Shown one piece after another: positions 7,654-15,913 of a stretch of DNA of 64,000 nt. Made by a program: the position numbers and the translations under genes. Within the stretch, counting starts at the first letter, position 1, and each line of letters opens with the position of its first letter. Below the pieces are notes generated by a model that saw only the letters and a list, made by a program, of their open reading frames with translations, was not told where the DNA came from and ran no database searches. Source of the stretch: Microbacterium invictum (GTDB taxonomy: Bacteria > Actinomycetota > Actinomycetes > Actinomycetales > Microbacteriaceae); assembly GCF_034421375.1 (NCBI RefSeq), contig NZ_CP139779.1:2976001-3040000 (forward strand). The letters are read 5' to 3'.

Positions 7654-8811
7654 TCAGACCCCGTGCGGACGCATCAGCCCCCCGGGGCGGAGAACTCGAT
7701 CCGCGAAGCGCGCACCGATGAGTGCGTGCGCCTCGGGACCGGGGTGGAGGGCGTCGAGGAGCGGCAGGTCTTCAGCATCCTCGAGGCCGTAGAGGTCGAG
7801 GCCGTCGAGATAGTGCAGGTGGGGGTCGTCGGCCCGCGCCGCGACCACCCGCTTGAGCGCCTCACGGATGACCTCGAGGGTCAACCGTCCGGCGGAGGTG
7901 TCTCCCGGCGTGCCCGTGGCGATGAAGCGGGTCTCGCCCGACGCCGCGGCGACGGGATCGACGGCCCCGGGACCGGGGGTGTTCTCATGGATGCCGCAGA
8001 AGATCGGCGACACCAGCAGCAGCGGGGTCTCGGGATGACCGTCGCGGATGGTGTCGAGGAAGCCGTGGACCGCCGGCACGAAGCTGCGGACGCGCATCGC
8101 GTCGAGATTCACCACGTTGATCCCGAGCTTGACGCTGATCAGGTCGGCAGGCGTGTCGCGCATCACCCGCGCCAGGAAGGGGTCGACCAGCGCACTGCCG
8201 CCCAAACCGAGGTTCTGCAGATTCACACCGGCACGGCGCGCGGCCACGACAGGCCAGATGCCCGTGGGCGTCGAGGCGTTGGAGCCGTGACTGATCGAGC
8301 TGCCGTGGTGGAGCCACACGGGATCGGTCGACGGCGCTGGCCGCACGGGGGCGTCGGCACGGAGCGAGACGATCTCGACCTGCTCGTTGTGCGGCAGCCA
8401 CAGCTCGACGGTCTTTTCTCCCTGCCCCGGTAACGACACCTCGACCGTGTCGGGCCCTCCGGTGACCAGAGTCGTGGCCCCGGTCTGCATGTCCAGTTCG
8501 AGGGCGTCGCCGCCTGACAGCACCTGGGTGCCGGCCGAGGTGCCGTCGATGACGACATCCACCGCGCCGCGCGGCCGCGCGAAGCCGCGATAGGCCACCC
8601 GGGTGGTGTGCAGCTCGAGCGCCGCGACGGTCGCCGAGGTTGCGAACCGGAGGCGGACCCCCGACGGCTGGGCCTCCATCAGGGTCAGCTGAGGGTCCGC
8701 GTCACGCACACGGACACGGCGCGGCAGGCGGTGGGGACGCAGGCCCCGCTCGGTCGGTTCGATCTCTACAGCGCCGAGAACCAGGTCGGGGACGAGGGTG
8801 GCGGTGATCAT
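7654..8811 (-). CDS. SGNH/GDSL-family hydrolase with N-terminal beta domain
   Basis: The first ~165 residues of this 385-residue protein look like a beta-sandwich (many short Val/Thr/Leu strands), and the rest is an SGNH esterase. Block I Ser is in HHGSSISHG, block II Gly in LGLGGSAL, block III Asn in KLGINVVN, and the Asp-x-x-His pair in LDALHPGP. The two-domain layout resembles GDSL carbohydrate-esterase or lipase members. No signal peptide is seen, so it is probably cytoplasmic. It lies 18 bp downstream of the 8830-9498 gene on the same strand and is probably cotranscribed with it and the SpoIIM-like gene. The substrate is unknown; deacetylation of sugars or lipids is a family-level possibility. 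Confidence 0.85.
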   Translation of the reverse strand: MITATLVPDLVLGAVEIEPTERGLRPHRLPRRVRVRDADPQLTLMEAQPSGVRLRFATSATVAALELHTTRVAYRGFARPRGAVDVVIDGTSAGTQVLSGGDALELDMQTGATTLVTGGPDTVEVSLPGQGEKTVELWLPHNEQVEIVSLRADAPVRPAPSTDPVWLHHGSSISHGSNASTPTGIWPVVAARRAGVNLQNLGLGGSALVDPFLARVMRDTPADLISVKLGINVVNLDAMRVRSFVPAVHGFLDTIRDGHPETPLLLVSPIFCGIHENTPGPGAVDPVAAASGETRFIATGTPGDTSAGRLTLEVIREALKRVVAARADDPHLHYLDGLDLYGLEDAEDLPLLDALHPGPEAHALIGARFADRVLRPGGLMRPHGV

Positions 8812-8829
8812 GGTCGGAGTCCTTCGATG

Positions 8830-9498
8830 TCAGTTGGCGAGCTCGTCGAGCCACGACGAGCGCAGGCGGAGGGCGCGCTCGGTGCTGGCGATGACGACGG
8901 CGACGGTGACGATCACGTTCAGAACGGGCGAGAGACGGATCGGCGACGCGAACGTCCCGATGCTGTCGGCGATCGCCGGCACCTGCGAGATCGTCTCGAT
9001 GATCTGCGGCACGGTGATGCAGACGCCCACCAGCACGAACAGCGTCGCCACCGCGCCGATGACCCGACTCAGAACCGGATGACGGTGGTGGAGCCGGGCG
9101 CGCAAGCCCTCCGCCGAGCGAGGGTGAGGGGTCAGTTGACGCTCCTCTCCGGCATCCGGAACGAAATGGCAGCGACGGAGGCCCGACGCGCGCGCGGCGA
9201 CCTCGATGTGCCCGCCGGGGACGGCGAACCGGGCCGGCAGCCGCGAGACCGCGACCTGGAGCCCGTCGCGGTAGAGGCGGGCACGGACCTCACCGTCGTC
9301 GCGGTCTCCGAGCTGGCGGACGTCGACGGCGAAGGTGGTCGTCGCGCCGCCCGGCGCCGGGAGGTCGAGCAGGAACAGCGATCGGCTCAGGACCTGCCAC
9401 CAGCGGAACGGTGGCAGCGGGCGGCCGTCGCCGGGCTTCACGCGACGCTCGGCGAGGCGGGCGCGCCAGGAGGGGGTGGGGCGTGAGGGCGTCGGCAT
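8830..9498 (-). CDS. Unrecognised membrane protein with two C-terminal helices
   Basis: I do not recognise this 222-residue protein. About 140 residues of polar, Arg-rich sequence with beta-like stretches (SLFLLDLPAPGGATTTFAVDV) precede two hydrophobic segments near residues 143-168 and 190-210, giving a cytoplasmic N-terminal domain anchored at the C-terminal end. The start lies 1 bp after the stop of the SpoIIM-like gene, so the two are almost certainly translated from one mRNA and may form a membrane complex. The Gly/Pro-rich FRWWQVLSRS motif near residue 35 may be a useful search handle. No catalytic motif is visible. Confidence 0.7.
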   Translation of the reverse strand: MPTPSRPTPSWRARLAERRVKPGDGRPLPPFRWWQVLSRSLFLLDLPAPGGATTTFAVDVRQLGDRDDGEVRARLYRDGLQVAVSRLPARFAVPGGHIEVAARASGLRRCHFVPDAGEERQLTPHPRSAEGLRARLHHRHPVLSRVIGAVATLFVLVGVCITVPQIIETISQVPAIADSIGTFASPIRLSPVLNVIVTVAVVIASTERALRLRSSWLDELAN

Positions 9499-9499
9499 G

Positions 9500-10168
9500 T
9501 CAGAGCAGCACCTGACTCAGCGGGTGGACGAGGTACAGCAGCGAGTAGGACTCCCAGATCGCGCCGATGACGAGCAGCACCAGCGCGGGAAGAGCGAGGA
9601 GGCCGAGGGAGCCGAGACCGCGAACGTATCCGCGACGACGGGTGGGCGCGCCGACACGGTGCGGGAAGAGCCAGTTGCGTCCGATGAGATACGCCCCGAG
9701 GAGGATCAGTATGTACGCCTGCAGCTCGATGATCACCGTGAGAACGTGCGGGATGAGCGCGACCCAGCCGATGGGAGTCGTCTGCACGAGCGTGACGCCC
9801 GTCACGACCGCCCACCCGCCGAAGATCGCCAGCCCTGCGAACGGGATGATGAGCGACGGAACGACGATCGTGGCGAGGCTCAGCTGCAGGACGTTCACCG
9901 CGAAGATCAGCAGCGCGAAGAGCGGGGCGGAGTTCACGACGGAGCGGACGGCGTCGCCCGTGCCGTCGGTTTCGAGCGCTTCAGCCCGCATGGCGGGGAG
10001 CTCGGGGAAGGTCAGACCGATGACGAAGCCGATCGCGACGAGGCCGTAGGCGGCGAGATTGAGGAGCAGATAGACGCGGAGGTTCTCGCGGATGACGCGG
10101 AAGGGCCGCAGCAGGAAGGGGACCTTCGCCGGGCTGGTGTCGGTGGGCAGGGATTGCGTTGTGGGCAT
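9500..10168 (-). CDS. Stage II sporulation protein M (SpoIIM/DUF95)-like membrane protein
   Basis: The 222-residue polytopic protein has about five membrane helices. It shows the family layout of an amphipathic N-terminus (PFRVIRENLRVYLLLNLAAYG), a long extracytoplasmic loop, and a helix pair containing PHVLTVIIELQAYILILLGA. In endospore formers SpoIIM belongs to the engulfment machinery; actinobacterial relatives have other, undefined membrane roles. It is the first gene of a probable three-gene minus-strand operon with 8830-9498 and the SGNH hydrolase. TGCGAT lies 6 nt before the ATG with no ribosome binding site, which suggests a leaderless start. Confidence 0.8.
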   Translation of the reverse strand: MPTTQSLPTDTSPAKVPFLLRPFRVIRENLRVYLLLNLAAYGLVAIGFVIGLTFPELPAMRAEALETDGTGDAVRSVVNSAPLFALLIFAVNVLQLSLATIVVPSLIIPFAGLAIFGGWAVVTGVTLVQTTPIGWVALIPHVLTVIIELQAYILILLGAYLIGRNWLFPHRVGAPTRRRGYVRGLGSLGLLALPALVLLVIGAIWESYSLLYLVHPLSQVLL

Positions 10169-10339
10169 GGTTCCATCGCACCGGATGCCGGGGCGCAGCG
10201 GCAGTGCCGGGGTGTCACCTTCTGGCGTGACATTGGTCAGGGGTGGAGAACAGATGTATTACATGAGTGGTGAATTCTGCGGATTCAGTGTCGGAACCCT
10301 CTGCGATGATGTGGGTAGGTCATCGAGACGGGGATTGCA

Positions 10340-11773
10340 GTGGACGCGGACGAGAAGCGACGGCGGGTGGAAGACAGGCGCGCCGGGGTGTTCGCGGATG
10401 AGCTGGCTCGGTTGCAGCGGGCGGAGGCGAAGCTCGCCGCGAAGAAGACCCGGCTGCTCGCCGACGCGTACACGCTCACTCTGGAGCAGCGGTCTCGGAT
10501 CGGGTCGGTGTCGTCTCGGGAGCGGGACATCCCGCTGCGTTCCATGGCGCTCGAGCTCGGGATGGCGGTCAGGGTGAATGACCGATCGATGCAGTCCCAG
10601 ATGCACGACGCCTACGAACTGATCGAGTTGTTCCCCCAGACGATGGCGGCGCTGGTGGAGGGGCGGGTGACCAGGGCGCATGCGCAGGTGATCCAGGACG
10701 CCGGGCGGGTGATCGAGGACCCCGACGATCGGGCTAGTTTCGAGCAGATCGTATTGGTGGAGGCGGAGCGGCAGACGGTGCCGCGGACGAAGAAGTACGC
10801 CATCCAGCGCGCCGCGGTGTTGGACCCGAGGCCCCTGCAGGAACGACACGACACCGCGATCCGGGAACGGCGGGTGTGGGTCACCGACCTCGACGACACC
10901 CTGTCGACCCTGACAATCCTGGGCGGGAACGTGTACATCCACGGGGTGTACCACCGGCTCACCGGGCAGGGCACCACGATCAAGGACGTCGACCGCGCCA
11001 AACGACGCGAGTATGCCGTTGCGCAGGGTGACGCCGACGCGAACGACGGGAGCGGCGGCCCAGGATCCGGGTCGGGATCGGGGTTCGGGCTCGGTGAGAC
11101 CGGGACAGACGACAACGTGATCGGGAGCGGAGAGACGGCGGAGCCGTGGTTCGATGACCGGTCACTGGATGAGATCCGCTGCGACCTCGCCCTGGACATG
11201 CTCCTCACCGGGTCCCCCACGATCGACCCCACCGACGGGGCGAAGGGCGGACTCGGCGCCATCACCGCCGAAGTGCAGATCACCATCCCGATCACCACAT
11301 TGACCGGAGTCACCAACTCCGGCGCCGAATTGAACGGGATCACCCCAGTGGACCCCGAGACCGCGAGGCGGATGGCGGGGACGGCGAGGGTCTGGGATCG
11401 GGTGATGACCGACCCCATCACCGGCGTGGTCACCGCGGTCGATCGTTACGTGCCCCATCCGTCGCAGACGAGGTTCCTCAACGCCCGCGACGTCACCTGC
11501 CGCACCCCGGGATGCCGGAGACCCGCGAAACTCTGCGATAAAGACCACTCCACAGACTTCGCGTTAGGCGGTCCAACGTCCAACGACAACCTCTGCAACG
11601 AATGCGCCCGACACCACACGCTCAAACACGCCACGAACTGGCACGTGGAACAGCTCCCAGGCGGCATCCTGAAGTTCACCAGCCCGGGCGGGAAGAACTA
11701 CGAAAGCCATCCACCCTCACGCGTCGCATTCGTCCCCACCGACGACGGCGGACTCGCCGTCGCACCCTTCTGA
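10340..11773 (+). CDS. DUF222 / HNH endonuclease domain protein (13E12-repeat family)
   Basis: The 477-residue protein has an N-terminal DUF222 helical region (ALELGMAVRVNDRSMQSQM and GRVTRAHAQVIQDAG motifs), a Gly/Ser-rich insertion around residues 235-260, and a C-terminal HNH nuclease. The nuclease core is complete: CRTPGCRRPA, the DKDH pair, LGGPTSNDNLC and CARHHTLKHATNW, with four Cys able to bind structural zinc. Such genes occur in many near-identical copies in actinobacterial genomes and in mycobacteria lie in the REP13E12 repeats, which can serve as phage integration targets. The GTG at 10340 is assigned with modest certainty. It stands alone between divergent and convergent neighbours. 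No flanking repeats were seen. Confidence 0.88.
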   Translation: MDADEKRRRVEDRRAGVFADELARLQRAEAKLAAKKTRLLADAYTLTLEQRSRIGSVSSRERDIPLRSMALELGMAVRVNDRSMQSQMHDAYELIELFPQTMAALVEGRVTRAHAQVIQDAGRVIEDPDDRASFEQIVLVEAERQTVPRTKKYAIQRAAVLDPRPLQERHDTAIRERRVWVTDLDDTLSTLTILGGNVYIHGVYHRLTGQGTTIKDVDRAKRREYAVAQGDADANDGSGGPGSGSGSGFGLGETGTDDNVIGSGETAEPWFDDRSLDEIRCDLALDMLLTGSPTIDPTDGAKGGLGAITAEVQITIPITTLTGVTNSGAELNGITPVDPETARRMAGTARVWDRVMTDPITGVVTAVDRYVPHPSQTRFLNARDVTCRTPGCRRPAKLCDKDHSTDFALGGPTSNDNLCNECARHHTLKHATNWHVEQLPGGILKFTSPGGKNYESHPPSRVAFVPTDDGGLAVAPF

Positions 11774-11810
11774 CGCATGGCCTCGCTCGACCAACGTGGG
11801 GTGGGCGCTC

Positions 11811-12290
11811 TCAGGCACCGGTGGGCTGGGACTCGGTGACGCGTCGCTTTTCGCGGATGTAGACCTCTCGCCGACAGCGGGCGACGACCTCGCCGCTCGC
11901 ATCCGTGATCCCGGTCTCGAACCACTCGCGAACTTTGGCTCCACCGGCGGCACGCGCACGCAGGTCGGCCACCTGTTCGGACGACACGTGGAAGCGTGCC
12001 GTGAGCACGCCGCGGCCGGGCTTGAGGAACTCGATCTCGCCCCGGGTGTCCCACACGATGTAGTCGCGTCCCAGCTGATGCATGATCAGCATGAAGAAGT
12101 AGGGGTCGGTCATCGCCGACATCGACCCGCCGAACGCCGTGCCGACATAGTTGCGGGTGAGGCGATTGACGTGCAGCTCGACGACCGCTTCGGTCCAGTC
12201 GTCGGCGAAGTGCTTCACCCGGATTCCGCTGAACAGGTTCGGCAGCCAGAGGCTCATACCGCGAGCGAGGCGGCGAGGTGTGACGCGCAT
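11811..12290 (-). CDS. DUF4442 family protein (hot-dog fold, thioesterase-like)
   Basis: The 159 residues match the DUF4442 family, which adopts the hot-dog fold of acyl-CoA thioesterases. Visible features are LTRNYVGTAFGGSMSAMTDPYFFMLIMHQLG (read as two adjacent motifs) and VWDTRGEIEFLKPGRGVLTARF. The GTAFGG-x-M-x-A core corresponds to the active-site helix in relatives. The protein is probably cytoplasmic and may act on an acyl thioester; no substrate can be named. GACAAT lies 6 nt before the ATG without a clear Shine-Dalgarno sequence, which suggests a leaderless start. It converges with the DUF222 gene, leaving 37 bp. Confidence 0.85.
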   Translation of the reverse strand: MRVTPRRLARGMSLWLPNLFSGIRVKHFADDWTEAVVELHVNRLTRNYVGTAFGGSMSAMTDPYFFMLIMHQLGRDYIVWDTRGEIEFLKPGRGVLTARFHVSSEQVADLRARAAGGAKVREWFETGITDASGEVVARCRREVYIREKRRVTESQPTGA

Positions 12291-12483
12291 CCCCCGATTG
12301 TCGAAGCGAGCCCTCGACGCGACAAGCGGATTGTCGCTGAGCGCTCACGAATCGATCGTCACGGTGAGATCTTGCTCAACGTTTCCACAGGACTGGCGCA
12401 ATGAGCGCCGCATACACCCGCCGCGCCCCTATCGTGGGGAACAACCCGTCCGGAAGCACCACCGAGGCTCGAAGGAGAGTCTT

Positions 12484-12648
12484 ATGGTCACCACCCTTCT
12501 TTTCATCGCGATCGTCGCCATCGTCGCCTGGATCGCCCTGTCCATCACCGCAGGACTTCTTGTCGGCCGCAGCATCTCGGTCGCTGACCAGCACGAACGA
12601 CCCGCTGCCCCGCCGCGAGCGATGTCGGCCCACGTGCCGACGCACTAG
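12484..12648 (+). CDS. Small single-pass membrane protein (54 aa)
   Basis: This short gene is supported by a clear ribosome site (AAGGAGAG) placed 6 nt before the ATG. The protein starts with one membrane helix (residues ~3-28, VTTLLFIAIVAIVAWIALSI then TAGLLVG) and ends in a polar, Pro/His-containing tail predicted to be cytoplasmic. I do not recognise a family. It stands alone, 193 bp from the divergent DUF4442 gene. Small one-helix proteins of this type often modulate membrane complexes, but nothing here points to a partner. Confidence 0.65.
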   Translation: MVTTLLFIAIVAIVAWIALSITAGLLVGRSISVADQHERPAAPPRAMSAHVPTH

Positions 12649-12866
12649 GGGGCCGCCGCGCACAGCGGATCACCGTCGCCAGGCCGTCACGCGGCATCCG
12701 ATTGTTACGAATACGAGAACAGCACCGCGCGTCCCTGCACGCTGTCAGGCTGCACCTCTACGCTGGGCGAGGACTCTCCCGTCGGGCATCGCCCGTACGC
12801 ACTCCCCCGGCGTGCGGTGACGCGCGAACTCCCCCCGTTTCGCCGCCCGGTCCGTGGAGTCCTGGT

Positions 12867-12904
12867 CCCCTCGAGCGCCCCTCGCCAGACGTGCGCTCGA
12901 GGGG
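12867..12904. terminator. Strong hairpin, probable terminator of the 14591-12923 operon
   Basis: A perfect 12-bp inverted repeat CCCCTCGAGCGC / GCGCTCGAGGGG with a 14-nt loop lies 19 bp past the stop of the minus-strand membrane-protein gene. No T-tract follows, as is common in high-GC actinobacteria. The rest of 12649-12922 shows no gene or other signal that I can support. Confidence 0.55.
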
Positions 12905-12922
12905 GCCGATTCCGCACCGGGG

Positions 12923-13684
12923 TCAGGTGGCGGTGGACGGCGTCGCGGCCTCGAGATGCGGGCGAGCGGCGTCCATGAACCTCGTCGGATCGTCGGCCCA
13001 GAAGCGGATCTCATCGATGCGCACCACGCCGCGCGGCATCGCCACCTCGATCGGCCGCTCGAGTTCGACGACCAGATTCGTCTCATCCTGCATCGGAAGG
13101 TGCAGAACCCAGGCGTCCTCCACCCGGCCGGGAGTGAACTTCGGCCCCTTGTGACGGATTTCGCGCCGTCGCGCAACGGACAGGACGTCGTCCCAGCCGA
13201 GCACGACCTCCAGATCGGTGCTCTGCCGGACGCGGATGCCCTCCGGGCCCACGGCGTGCGGGCGCGTGAGGTAGCCCGCGAGCATCCCGAGCATGAAGAC
13301 GACACCCCAGATCCCGAGGATGAGCAGCGGGACGCGTACGAACGGCCAGGGGTGGACGATCAGATCGATGATCGGCACCTCGAGCGCCGAGAGCACGATG
13401 AAGATGGTCAGGATGCCGACGATGGGGCGGTGATACGGCACCGCCACCGCCCCGGCCGGCACCCGGGGCCGGAAGAAGACGAGTCGGGCGAGGCTGACCC
13501 ATCCCGCCGCCTCCATTCGAGTGGCACGCCCCACCAGGCGCTTCGTACGCTCGGACCGCGTCTCGGCGGGGAAGGACGGCGACGGGGTCTCGGGCTCCGG
13601 TGCGGACAGAGGTACGGTCGGGGGCGCCGCTGTGGGTGCCGCGGGGACCGGCGATGACGTGGTGGAGCCGGAGGTGGATGTCAC
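12923..13684 (-). CDS. Unrecognised two-helix membrane protein with PH-like C-terminus
   Basis: The 253-residue protein has a Pro/Ser/Thr-rich, presumably disordered N-terminus (~1-45), an amphipathic RTKRLVGRATRMEAAGWVSL stretch, two membrane helices (around residues 88-107 and 117-138) and a ~110-residue soluble C-terminal part rich in beta strands. That part contains GIRVRQSTDLEVVLGWDDVL, a pattern seen in bacterial PH-like membrane-associated domains. No enzyme motif is visible. The GTG start overlaps the MarR stop (GTGA), and a strong hairpin follows the gene, so it is the last gene of the SnoaL-MarR operon. The family assignment of the C-terminus is tentative. Confidence 0.75.
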   Translation of the reverse strand: MTSTSGSTTSSPVPAAPTAAPPTVPLSAPEPETPSPSFPAETRSERTKRLVGRATRMEAAGWVSLARLVFFRPRVPAGAVAVPYHRPIVGILTIFIVLSALEVPIIDLIVHPWPFVRVPLLILGIWGVVFMLGMLAGYLTRPHAVGPEGIRVRQSTDLEVVLGWDDVLSVARRREIRHKGPKFTPGRVEDAWVLHLPMQDETNLVVELERPIEVAMPRGVVRIDEIRFWADDPTRFMDAARPHLEAATPSTAT

Positions 13685-14139
13685 GGCGCATCCTCGCTCT
13701 CACGGGCGGCCGCGAGCATGGTCTCGTAACGATTCGCCAGCGCCTCCAGGCCGGAAGCGAGGGCCTCCTTCTCAGCGGCGCCGAGTTCGGCGACGAGTTC
13801 GCCGGCCATCTGCTCACGCTGCGCGACCATCTGCTGCATGACGTCCTGTCCGAGGTCGGTGAGCGCGACGAGCGTCGCGCGGCGGTCTGTCGGGTGGGGT
13901 GACCGCGTGACGTGCCCGCTGACCTCGAGGGCATCGACGAGACCGGTGATGTTCCGGGGGCTGACCTCGAGCGCCGTTGCGAGCGAATGCTGCGTCGACG
14001 GCCCGGCCGACTGCAGCACCCACAGCACCGCGGCGCGCGACATCGTGAGCGACGTGCCGGCGAAGGGCTCGGCCATGTCGCGCTGAACCAGATCAGCCAG
14101 GCGCATCACGCCGTCGAGAATGCGAAGTGCGTCGGTCAT
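13681..14139 (-). CDS. MarR-family transcriptional regulator
   Basis: The 152-residue winged-HTH protein carries LTMSRAAVLWVLQSAGPSTQ, the recognition region LATALEVSPRNITGLVDALE and the wing SPHPTDRRATLVALT, which are the classic MarR signature elements. The ATG at 14139 was chosen because it gives a normal MarR N-terminus and overlaps the SnoaL-like stop by 4 bp; the longer frame adds an Arg-rich non-family extension. The palindrome upstream of the operon is its likely binding site, implying autorepression released by a small ligand. No redox Cys is visible. Confidence 0.9.
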   Translation of the reverse strand: MTDALRILDGVMRLADLVQRDMAEPFAGTSLTMSRAAVLWVLQSAGPSTQHSLATALEVSPRNITGLVDALEVSGHVTRSPHPTDRRATLVALTDLGQDVMQQMVAQREQMAGELVAELGAAEKEALASGLEALANRYETMLAAARESEDAP

Positions 14140-14591
14140 CGCGGGTCCCCGTGAGACGGGGCGGCCGGTTCGACGGGCTCGGCGGTGAGCTGGCCCATCA
14201 ACGAGGCGATGTCGGAGGCGATCCATTCTTCGGCGATCAGGCCGTCTTCCACCCGATAGTGCTCGAGACTCTGCCACGACACCGTGCGGCCCGTGGCCGG
14301 AATGCCGAGGAAGTCACCGGTGTGGCGCGCGGTGTAGGTGATGTTGAACGCGACGAGATCCCCGGCGGCGAGCTCGTGCTGGATGTCGAACGTCAGATCC
14401 GAGAAGGCGGCATTCATGATCGCGACATTCCCCAGCCACGCCTCCCGGCCGATCAGCATCTCGGGAGCACCGTGCACGGTGATGCGGAAGTCATCCGTCA
14501 GGAGCGGCGCGACCTCATCGGGTCGACCGGCGGCGACGAGGTCAAGCCCCGTCCGCAGCAGGGCGATGTGGGTGTCGGTCGTCGCGCTCAT
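14136..14591 (-). CDS. SnoaL-like (NTF2-fold) polyketide-cyclase/ester-cyclase family protein
   Basis: The 151 residues fit the cone-shaped NTF2/SnoaL fold: an N-terminal helix with AAGRPDEVAPLLTDDFRITVHG, a second helical piece with MLIGREAWLGNVAIMNAAFSD, and C-terminal strands with FNITYTARHTGDFLGIPATG and WQSLEHYRVEDGLIAEEW. That is the ester-cyclase subgroup signature, although most members are uncharacterised and are not polyketide cyclases. It is the first gene of the operon with marR and a membrane protein, each overlapping the next by 4 bp. A MarR-type palindrome lies 14 bp before its start codon. A role in handling or sensing a small organic molecule is inference. Confidence 0.82.
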   Translation of the reverse strand: MSATTDTHIALLRTGLDLVAAGRPDEVAPLLTDDFRITVHGAPEMLIGREAWLGNVAIMNAAFSDLTFDIQHELAAGDLVAFNITYTARHTGDFLGIPATGRTVSWQSLEHYRVEDGLIAEEWIASDIASLMGQLTAEPVEPAAPSHGDPR

Positions 14592-14604
14592 GGCATCCCC
14601 GTTC

Positions 14605-14619
14605 GTGAAGTTACTTCAC
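14605..14619. promoter_or_regulatory. Candidate MarR operator upstream of the SnoaL-MarR operon
   Basis: The perfect palindrome GTGAAGT-T-ACTTCAC lies directly after a TACATT -10 box on the minus strand (14625-14620), so a bound regulator would cover the transcription start. The operon it controls encodes a MarR protein. Confidence 0.6.
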
Positions 14620-14681
14620 AATGTATCACGATCACGGATTGTTCTTCCGTCGGCGTGGAAAGCCCCCGCTAGGCTCGCCGG

Positions 14682-14888
14682 ATGGCTGAGGAGCGAAAGA
14701 GGACACGGAACGGCGTCGGCATCGGGATCGCGCTCGGCCTCCCCTTCGGCGCGGTCATCGGGATGCTGCTGTTCGACAACATCGCGATCGGGACGGCCCT
14801 CGGATTGGTGTTCGGTCTCACGATCGGCGCGGCCGTCGACGCGCGCACAGCTGCGACGTCCGACGACGAGACGGAAGAACGACCCTAG
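14682..14888 (+). CDS. Small glycine-rich membrane protein (68 aa)
   Basis: The short protein has a basic N-terminus (MAEERKRTRNG), two glycine-rich hydrophobic helices (VGIGIALGLPFGAVIGMLLF and AIGTALGLVFGLTIGAAV) and an acidic C-terminal tail. GxxxG-type packing suggests a tight hairpin in the membrane; this resembles many unannotated actinobacterial two-helix proteins. TAGGCT ends 6 nt before the ATG and there is no ribosome site, fitting a leaderless transcript. Function unknown. Confidence 0.72.
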   Translation: MAEERKRTRNGVGIGIALGLPFGAVIGMLLFDNIAIGTALGLVFGLTIGAAVDARTAATSDDETEERP

Positions 14889-14900
14889 GACCGCTCCGGA

Positions 14901-15743
14901 TCAGCGACGCACGGCGCGATCGTGCCGCACGCGAGCCACGACGGTCGCCACGACGATCAGCACGACCGCGATGACAGCCGCGACTCCGGTCGGCGGGGAG
15001 TACGGCTCGTCGGTGAACCGGGCCACCGCGACCCACACGACACCCCAGCTGAGGGAGAGTGCCGGCGCGATGCGCCCGCCACCCCAGAACGCCAGCGCGA
15101 TGCCGACCGCCGCCGCGACGGCGAGCACGAACGACGACCACACCTCGGGTGCGATGCCGAAGCCCTCGAAGCCGACCGCGTAGAAGATCGCCGTCGCGTT
15201 CGCCGCGGTCGCGATGATGACCCAGCCGAGATAGAGGCCGATCGCGCCGTCGGCCACGACGACCTCGACCCTGTTCTTCGGTCGGGTCTGGCGAAGGATC
15301 ACGAAGCTCCGGCACAGCACGACCAGCAGCAGGGCGATGACAGGGAGGCTCAGGAAGAGGAGGTTCAGCTGGACGACGCCGATCCAGACCGCGTTGAGGA
15401 TGAGGGAGGCGGCGACCCACCAGCCGATCCGCTGCTGACGCTCATCGAAACGCTGGCCGGGAAGGGCCTGCCAGATGGCGTAGGCGAGCATGCCGGTGTA
15501 GATGACGCTCCAGATGCGGAACGCCCCGGTGCCGGGGGCGATGAGCGTGGAGTCGGAGTTGAGGAAGCCGCCCGCGGCCTCTTGGATCGGGGTGCCGAAG
15601 AACACCCCCGAGCCGATGAAGGCCGCCACGATCGCAAGGATCGAGCTGACGAGGATGATCACCTGGCGCGCGATCGCCCGGGTGCGGGTGCTCGGCTCGG
15701 TGTTCGTGTCGGTCTTGGTGTTGGACGAGGCCCTGGTGGACAT
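14901..15743 (-). CDS. TspO/MBR-like tryptophan-rich sensory family membrane protein
   Basis: The 280-residue protein has seven to eight hydrophobic helices and Trp-containing motifs such as FRIWSVIYTGMLAYAIWQAL, WWVAASLILNAVWIG and LYLGWVIIATAANATAIF. These match the long actinobacterial and fungal branch annotated as tryptophan-rich sensory proteins, related to TspO. Canonical TspO proteins bind porphyrins and other ligands; the long forms are uncharacterised, so no ligand is claimed. GGGAG precedes the ATG at normal spacing. It converges with the small membrane protein gene, leaving 12 bp, and is divergent from the repeat surface protein. Confidence 0.75.
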   Translation of the reverse strand: MSTRASSNTKTDTNTEPSTRTRAIARQVIILVSSILAIVAAFIGSGVFFGTPIQEAAGGFLNSDSTLIAPGTGAFRIWSVIYTGMLAYAIWQALPGQRFDERQQRIGWWVAASLILNAVWIGVVQLNLLFLSLPVIALLLVVLCRSFVILRQTRPKNRVEVVVADGAIGLYLGWVIIATAANATAIFYAVGFEGFGIAPEVWSSFVLAVAAAVGIALAFWGGGRIAPALSLSWGVVWVAVARFTDEPYSPPTGVAAVIAVVLIVVATVVARVRHDRAVRR

Positions 15744-15913
15744 CCTGACTCCCTTGCTCGAGGCGTCGAACGCTCCGCACGATGAAAGCGCTCACCACGT
15801 GATTCTCACGGTAGGCCCGGCGCGGATGCACCGCCAGGTGTTGCTGTTCAGCGGTCGGTGTGCGGGTGTACGGTTCGACTCAGGCCGCCGTGGCCGCGAG
15901 AGTGAGCCGAACC

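Noticed and set aside
12649..12922. A structured RNA or tRNA in the 274-bp gap
   Set aside because: No cloverleaf or conserved RNA motif could be found; only the 12-bp hairpin at 12867-12904 stands out, and it fits a terminator.
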